Of a stretch of 64,000 bases of DNA, positions 58,645 to 64,000 are shown piece by piece; the first letter of the stretch is position 1; the number at the start of each line of letters is the position of its first letter. Origin of the DNA: Pestalotiopsis fici W106-1. Taxonomy: Eukaryota; Ascomycota; Sordariomycetes; Amphisphaeriales; Sporocadaceae. The notes under the pieces are model-generated. The model saw only the letters and a program-made list of their open reading frames with translations. It made no database searches and had not been told where the DNA came from. The stretch is taken from assembly GCF_000516985.1 (NCBI RefSeq), contig NW_006917096.1, forward strand, positions 2,279,606-2,343,605. Reading direction: 5' to 3'. A program made the translations under genes and the position numbers.

Positions 58645-60610
58645 TTACGACTTCTCCTTCTTGGCCTTCTTGCTCTTCTTGCTTTCCTTCTCAGTGCCGT
58701 TGATATCGGAGCGCCTCCTCTTCTTGCTGCTCGTGTCCTCGGCAACGGCGGCGTCCTCCTCCTCGGCCTCTTCCTCCTTGCGCTGCTTCTTGAGCTCCTT
58801 CTTGCTCACGACCGACGGTGTGCCATCGGCGTCGAGCTTGACGTCGCCGCGCTCGTACTTCCTCTTGAACTTGGAGACGGAGATGCCAGCGTCAATAGCG
58901 AGGCGCTCAAAGTCGGCTTCCGTCAGAGTCTTGGGCTGTTGGGGTGTGGGCGGGGCAATCTCGGTGGCTCCGGATTTCCTCTTCTCCTTGGCCGCCTTCT
59001 TCTCCTCCTTGGCCTTGCGCTTGGCTTCCTTGGCCGCCTTCTTCTCGGCCTCGGAGTCGTCATCCGACTCGTCCTCGTCGGCATCAGCCATGGGTGTGTC
59101 CTCGACCTCTTGGATCAGGGGCTTGGCGACACCGTCGGCATCGGCGTTGTAGTTTCTCGAGGGCTTGACCTCGAACTTGGAGCCAGTGCCGGTGGGGGCA
59201 ATCTTGGTACCCTTGGTCTGGATGGGCTTACCCTCGAGTCTGCGCAGAGCGTTCTCGAGCTTGATGCGAGATCGGATACCGAGCTCGGCTCTCTCCTCGT
59301 CGTCAATGGCAATATCGGCGCCATCGACACCCTCGGCGCTCAGCTCAGAGAGGGCATCAACGCGGAGGGCAAGAGCAGCCTTGGCAGACAGCATACGGGC
59401 AATCTTTCCCTTGTTCTTGCCAGTAGCCTGGCCGACAAGCGAGGCGTGGTAGATGAGACCGTACTTGGGAGTGTCGTGCTTGGTCTTGAGAGCGCGGAAA
59501 AGCGCCTTCTCGGCACCAAGAATCTGGATGGTGGAACCAGGGGACTTGGCGAGCTTCATGAGGGAGCCGGCGTGGGCAATCAGACGAGCACCAACCAGCT
59601 CACCAATGAGCTCGGTCATGTTGGGTGCAATGGCCTTCATACGCGAGGTGAGGTATTGCGACAACTCTTGACGGTACTCGGTGAAGCTAATGACCTGCTC
59701 GGCAAGGAGCTTGATGTTCTCGAGGTCGAACTCGCCAATCTCAGTACCCATGGAGACTTCAGCGCCAGACTTAAGTCTCTGCTCAATGTCCTCGGGGAGG
59801 ATCTCGGACAGGTCGGTGTTGGCGGCATTGTCACGCGTTCCCATGGCCATGATGATGCGGGCGTAGGCCAGGTTGTCGTTGACGATACGGTCCATCTCGG
59901 GGAAATGCCATCCGTACCACTCCTTGACTCTCATAGCATAGTTGTTCAATTCCTTGTCCAAGTCATCCAACAGCTTAATGGCCGAAACAATCATGACATC
60001 GACCTTGTCGGCGGAGAACTTCAGCTTGTGTCGCGAAATAGAGTGGGAAAGAGCCAGGGCCATGTTGCCCAAGTAATCACCAGACAGGTCGGGGAACAGC
60101 TCTGGGAGGTAGGTCTTGATGGCTCGGAACAGGTCGGTCGTCGAGGAGTCGGAGACCGGAGTGATCTGGAGTTGAGGCAGAACGTTGATGGCAGCGCCGA
60201 GCTTGGGGTCTGCCACAGCCAGAGATGACTTGCGCTCGTCCTTGATGTCGTCCAAAAGTTGCTGCAACATGGGCGTAACCTTTCCCTCAGTAAGGGAGCT
60301 GTATTCGCCCAAAGCCTGAGCCGAATCCTCGAACTTGATCATCTTCTTCAACGACAACCTGTGGCATAGGTGAGCTGGCTACTCTTCGAGATGGGCCATG
60401 GCGAGGCGCTCAAGACAATGCTTACATGGAATTGATCGCATCCGGGCTGTTGAGCTGCGAGGCAATGTTGCCATTAGACAAGAGCTTCTTGTCCTTGGCC
60501 TTGAAGAGACCATAACTGCCACACAGTCAGTATTTTTTGAAACCGTCGACGCTGAAGCCTCGAGACAAAACTCACCCCGCAGGCGTCTCTGCCAACACGA
60601 AGAGACCCAT
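58645..60610 (-). CDS. NOP58: NOP58, box C/D snoRNP core protein, 612 aa
   Basis: Core nucleolar protein of box C/D snoRNPs, which direct rRNA 2'-O-methylation and pre-rRNA processing together with fibrillarin, Nop56 and Snu13. Three exons; introns 60359-60424 and 60516-60575. A 35-nt first exon encodes [12 protein letters not shown], and the second exon gives [12 protein letters not shown], both diagnostic. A central NOSIC-type helical region ([16 protein letters not shown], about 180-200) is followed by the Nop domain ([14 protein letters not shown] ... [12 protein letters not shown], about 294-337). The lysine/glutamate-rich tail (about 460-612, KKxKKE repeats) is the usual C-terminus. It is divergent from VMA6 across 518 bp. 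A long antisense frame here is a codon-bias shadow. Confidence 0.97.
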
Positions 60611-61128
60611 GTTTGCAGGCAAATCGATACTGATCCTAAGACTACAGGTCTAAGTGCTGAAGTCGATAAAAGTATCGTATAGCCTCCTGTGGGTTGGGGG
60701 GGTTAGGTCTATAAGGATGTTGAAAGGGAAGAAATGGGCCTTTCGCTGGCTAAAGTCCCAATTGATGCAGGCAGTTTTTTCCGACGATAATTTTTTTTCT
60801 GCTTTGGAGCTTGACCAAAGCGGATTGGAAAGTACCAATTTTTCCCAAGGTGGGTATTAGTGGCGCTAGTCTCTGAGGGGTAGGCGGTGACGCACGGTGC
60901 AGGGTGAGGCGAGCTCCCAGCCAGAGTGGGTCTCGAGCAACGTCAAGAGGCTCCTCGAAAAGCACCTTGGTCAGGTTGCAGGTGAGCTTGCAGTGCGCGC
61001 AGCTGGCACCCTACCTAGTAGTTGGACCATCGGCATCACCATTCATCGCTTGATTCCCTTCCCGCCAGGCAGAGATAACAGTTGACGTCGACAAGGTCAT
61101 CGGTGCTACAGCAGATATAACCGTCAAA
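60611..61128. promoter_or_regulatory. divergent promoter, NOP58 / VMA6
   Basis: A 518-bp region between two housekeeping starts. It carries a TAGCCTCCTGTGGGTTGGGGGGGTTAGG G-rich tract near 60678-60706 and T-runs near 60776 and 60791. No gene is supported, and the bidirectional role is inferred from layout. Confidence 0.5.
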
Positions 61129-62409
61129 ATGGAGGGTCTGCTATTCAACGTGAACAACGGGTGAGAAACCAGCGTCATTCCAGGATTGTCACCTGTGCTA
61201 ACATGACTTGACTTACGTAGCTACATTGAGGGCATTGTCCGAGGATATCGGAACAGTTTGCTCACCAGCGCCAACTACAACAACCTGACACAATGCGAGA
61301 CTATTGATGGTATGCGCTGCCAACTTTGCCCCCTGACTTGGTGATGGCCGCTGACTGAAGATGTCAGACCTCAAGCTCCAACTCGGTCCTGCCTATGGCG
61401 ACTTCCTAGGCTCGTTGCCCCCGAATCCCTCCACATCCAGTCTGGCTTCCAAGACGACAGACAAGCTTGTTTCAGAGTTCCGTTATGTGCGCGCCAATGC
61501 TGTAGGCTCGCTCGCGAAATTCATGGACTACTTGACCTATGGCTACATGATCGATAACGTGGCACTACTCATCACTGGTACCCTCCATGAACGCGACACC
61601 CGCGAGCTGCTGGAGCGCTGCCACCCACTTGGCTGGTTTGAAACCATGCCCGTTCTTTGCGTGGCTACCAATATCGAAGAGCTTTACAACAGCGTGCTCA
61701 TCGAAACCCCTCTTGCCCCTTACTTCAAGGGCTCTCTATCACATCAAGATCTGGACGAACTCAACATTGAGATCGTACGGAATACCCTCTACAAGAACTA
61801 TCTCGAAGACTTCCACAACTTTGTCAACACTGAGCCAGATATGGCCGGTACACCAACCTCCGAGGTCATGAGTGAGATTCTCGAGTTTGAAGCAGATCGC
61901 CGAGCCATCAACATCACTCTCAACAGTTTTGGCACCGACCTGGGCAAGGGCGATCGTAAGAAGCTATACCCTTCTTTCGGCCGTCTGTATCCCGAGGGAA
62001 CATTGATGCTGTCTCGCGCAGACGACTTTGAGGGCGTGAGATTGGCCGTAGACGGAGTGGGCGACTACAAGAACTTTTTCGATGCGGCAGGCCTGGGTGG
62101 TGGTCCGTCTGGCCCAGGTAACATGGCCGGAGGTTCTGGGGGCAATGACAGCCGCAGCTTGGAAGATATGTTCTACGAAAAGGAGATGCAGATTAGCAAG
62201 AGTGCCTTTACAAGGCAATTCAGCTTTGCAATCGTGTACGCCTGGGTAAAGCTCAGGGAACAGGTATGTCGCAAAATCAAGTCCAGCTGTCGAGTGTTTG
62301 AACCAATCCCTAACGTGGAACGCAGGAAATTCGCAACATCACCTGGATTGCTGAATGCATAGCTCAGAACCAGAAGGAGAGAATCGGCAACTACATCAGC
62401 GTCTTCTAA
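61129..62409 (+). CDS. VMA6: V-type ATPase subunit d (V0), 366 aa
   Basis: Peripheral V0 subunit that links the membrane ring to the central stalk of the vacuolar proton pump. Four exons; introns 61161-61220, 61310-61367 and 62264-62325. The first exon is 32 nt ([11 protein letters not shown]), joined to [11 protein letters not shown], a signature of the family. Further landmarks: [39 protein letters not shown]-like [16 protein letters not shown], and the conserved C-terminal end [12 protein letters not shown] encoded by a short last exon. Length is slightly above the yeast protein because of a Gly/Ser-rich loop ([16 protein letters not shown], about 285-300). It is cytosolic-facing with no signal peptide. 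The call is secure. Confidence 0.97.
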
Positions 62410-62707
62410 ACCTCGCTGCTGCCCATTCCTATTCTCCAGTAGCCTTTGCATTTGTAGCATTATTGAGTTTATCCGGAAATACCAAAGATGGATCGTTGTA
62501 GCATGAATGGTTTTGTTAGTTATTTCGGCGTAATCGGCACTTCAGAATTGATAGAAAGGTCGTGGTGGAATCGTGGCTCATTCAAAATCGAGCTTCTTCT
62601 GTATTGTACATAGCATATTACAATGCCTTCGACCCCCCTTCTCGAAATATGCGATATTGGTATAATACATATGCTGGCCCATGTACACTCGATCGCCGCG
62701 AGGTGTT
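62410..62707. other. convergent 3' flanks
   Basis: 298 bp between the ends of VMA6 and the ribosomal protein gene. No gene is seen. Confidence 0.6.
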
Positions 62708-63711
62708 CTACAACGTGATCTGACCCTTGTAAGTAGCAGGGCTCAATCCAAGTTTCTCGATCAGGTGATACCACCTATCGCTTCCTCTCTCCTTGCGCTC
62801 CATATACTGCAGGAGCTTTTGCCTCCTGTGCGTAAGCAACCGCAGATCTCGTTTGCCAACCTTGTCCTTGTAACCTCTGCCCGTCTCCAGCTGGTTCGCT
62901 AGTGCCCTGATCTTGGCCGTCAGGATGGCGATCTGCACCTCACTGCTACCAGTATCTGGACCGCCTCTCACAGGGCGCTCCTCCGCCTTGACCCCTCTAG
63001 CCAGCGCCTTGGGTCTCATGGTGAGATCTGTCTGATGCCGGCCGAACGTGTTAACACAGCGTTTGATATTGGCGTGCATCTTGTCAAAGGCGGAACCATT
63101 GTTCAGGTCCATGATACGGTTGATGGCCTCGACAGCAACGGCATGTTTCTTTTCGTGGGCTTCCTCCCTCAGTGCAAGGTCGTCGAAGGCCTCGATGGCG
63201 TCCGTGGGCTTGGTAAGGATGTATGCATGCTTGAGGACGTCGTCGAGCTCGGCCCTGCTTACCAGGTGGTTCAGGACCTCTGGGCTCGTTGGGAGCGGGT
63301 GCGGCTCCTCAATAGGGTTGTTGTTGTGATCGGTCTTTGGGACGGATAGCGGCGACTGGCCAGCCGAATCGAACGACTCAACAAAAGGCGTCTCGATACC
63401 TCGCACCGAATCACCGAGGGCCGCTTGGCGCTCTTGTTGATAACGCTGTTTTATGGTGTCGTGTGCAGCCTTGCGCTGTTGCATTTGTTGCCATCGGTAC
63501 GGATCCTGCTTGGCAATGCGCTTCTTCTCCTTGGTCGAAAGACTGGCTACCTGGGTCAGGGGCAGGATGGAGGGTGTTGTCTGCGGCGTTGGGCGTAGGC
63601 ACACTGGGACAGCTGATCAGCGAATTTGCCGGCTTGTTATACATCAAGTCGTTGAAGCTCACCGTTAATGGCGCCACTGAGGCGCTGTACGCCTGTTATC
63701 CGGTGCGACAT
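62708..63711 (-). CDS. MRPS28: mitochondrial ribosomal protein uS15m, 317 aa
   Basis: Small-subunit mitoribosome protein of the bacterial S15 family. Two exons; a 50-bp intron at 63613-63662 removes an interruption after MSHRITGVQRLSGAIN, so the basic, Ser/Arg-containing N-terminus works as a mitochondrial presequence. The S15 domain occupies about residues 230-317: TGSSEVQIAILTAKIRAL, then the rRNA-binding segment KDLRLL-like KRDLRLLTHRRQKLLQYMERK and the end YHLIEKLGLS. The long N-terminal extension (about 200 residues) is usual for fungal mitochondrial S15. The symbol follows the yeast gene. Confidence 0.93.
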
Positions 63712-64000
63712 GGCGAGTTTACTGGGCGATGATGCTACTCGTTCACATGGAGATGCCTTCAGACCACGGCCGGATCTACAATGCGACTCGGGGCCGTTCG
63801 ATAACTTTTTTGCCAAGCTTTGATAGGTACCAGCATGCGCCTCATTTCAATCGGTCTTGGGCTGTAAGCTAAATTCCACCAGCCACAGTTTTCCAATAAA
63901 TGTGGCTTGCGCTCAGAAAAGCATTAGTTGGAGGGCCACAAGTACCTTTCTTGACATGACATTTGGGAAATTTACCGCCTCAGAAGCCGTAAAAGAGGGA
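63712..64000. other. window edge, no gene
   Basis: Upstream of the ribosomal protein gene to the window end. No coding signal is seen. Confidence 0.5.

Noticed and set aside
58939..60228. 429-codon plus-strand frame opposite NOP58
   Set aside because: It is fully antisense to a secure conserved gene, low in complexity (Leu/Gly/Val), begins without ATG support and has no motifs. It reflects biased third codon positions.

Overview
The window is nuclear DNA of a filamentous ascomycete (Pezizomycotina), most likely a sordariomycete and plausibly Hypocreales. Genes are split by short introns (mostly 50-100 bp, GTRNGT donors, CTRAC-like branch points, YAG acceptors). Families present include a Zn2Cys6 regulator, a CYP53 benzoate hydroxylase, a CipC-like protein and an LTE1-type Ras exchange factor, and (TACC)n tracts recur between genes. 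The species cannot be named from the sequence. Exon structures were built by hand from splice consensus, reading frame and family similarity; all modelled coding sequences close in frame.

Left part (1-13.5 kb): a GNAT acetyltransferase, an F-box-like protein, a cytochrome P450, a 128-residue cysteine-rich secreted protein, a CipC-like small protein and a secreted intradiol dioxygenase, separated by long gene-free stretches.

Central accessory block (13.7-39 kb): a cytosolic GH3 beta-glucosidase divergent from a sugar transporter; a second sugar transporter divergent from a Zn2Cys6 regulator; a short-chain dehydrogenase divergent from a dihydroxyacetone-synthase-type transketolase; an ACS-family transporter; a CYP53 benzoate 4-hydroxylase; an MCT-like transporter; and a secreted beta-lactamase-fold protein. 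The content suggests uptake and breakdown of glucosides, polyols and aromatic acids. The regulator sits between the second sugar transporter and the dehydrogenase/synthase pair. A functional link across the whole block is inference.

Gene-poor block (about 39-51.5 kb): 12.5 kb without a recognisable intact gene. It holds a minus-strand region (41.4-43.6 kb) with coding-like, spliced-looking patches, at least one in-frame stop and a duplicated peptide motif whose two copies differ almost only at synonymous sites. This is the least explained part of the window.

Right part (51.5-64 kb): housekeeping genes. These are the LTE1-like RasGEF, two tandem intron-containing tRNA-Glu(CTC) genes that appear to share one Pol III terminator, NOP58, VMA6 (V-ATPase subunit d, divergent from NOP58) and mitochondrial ribosomal protein uS15m.
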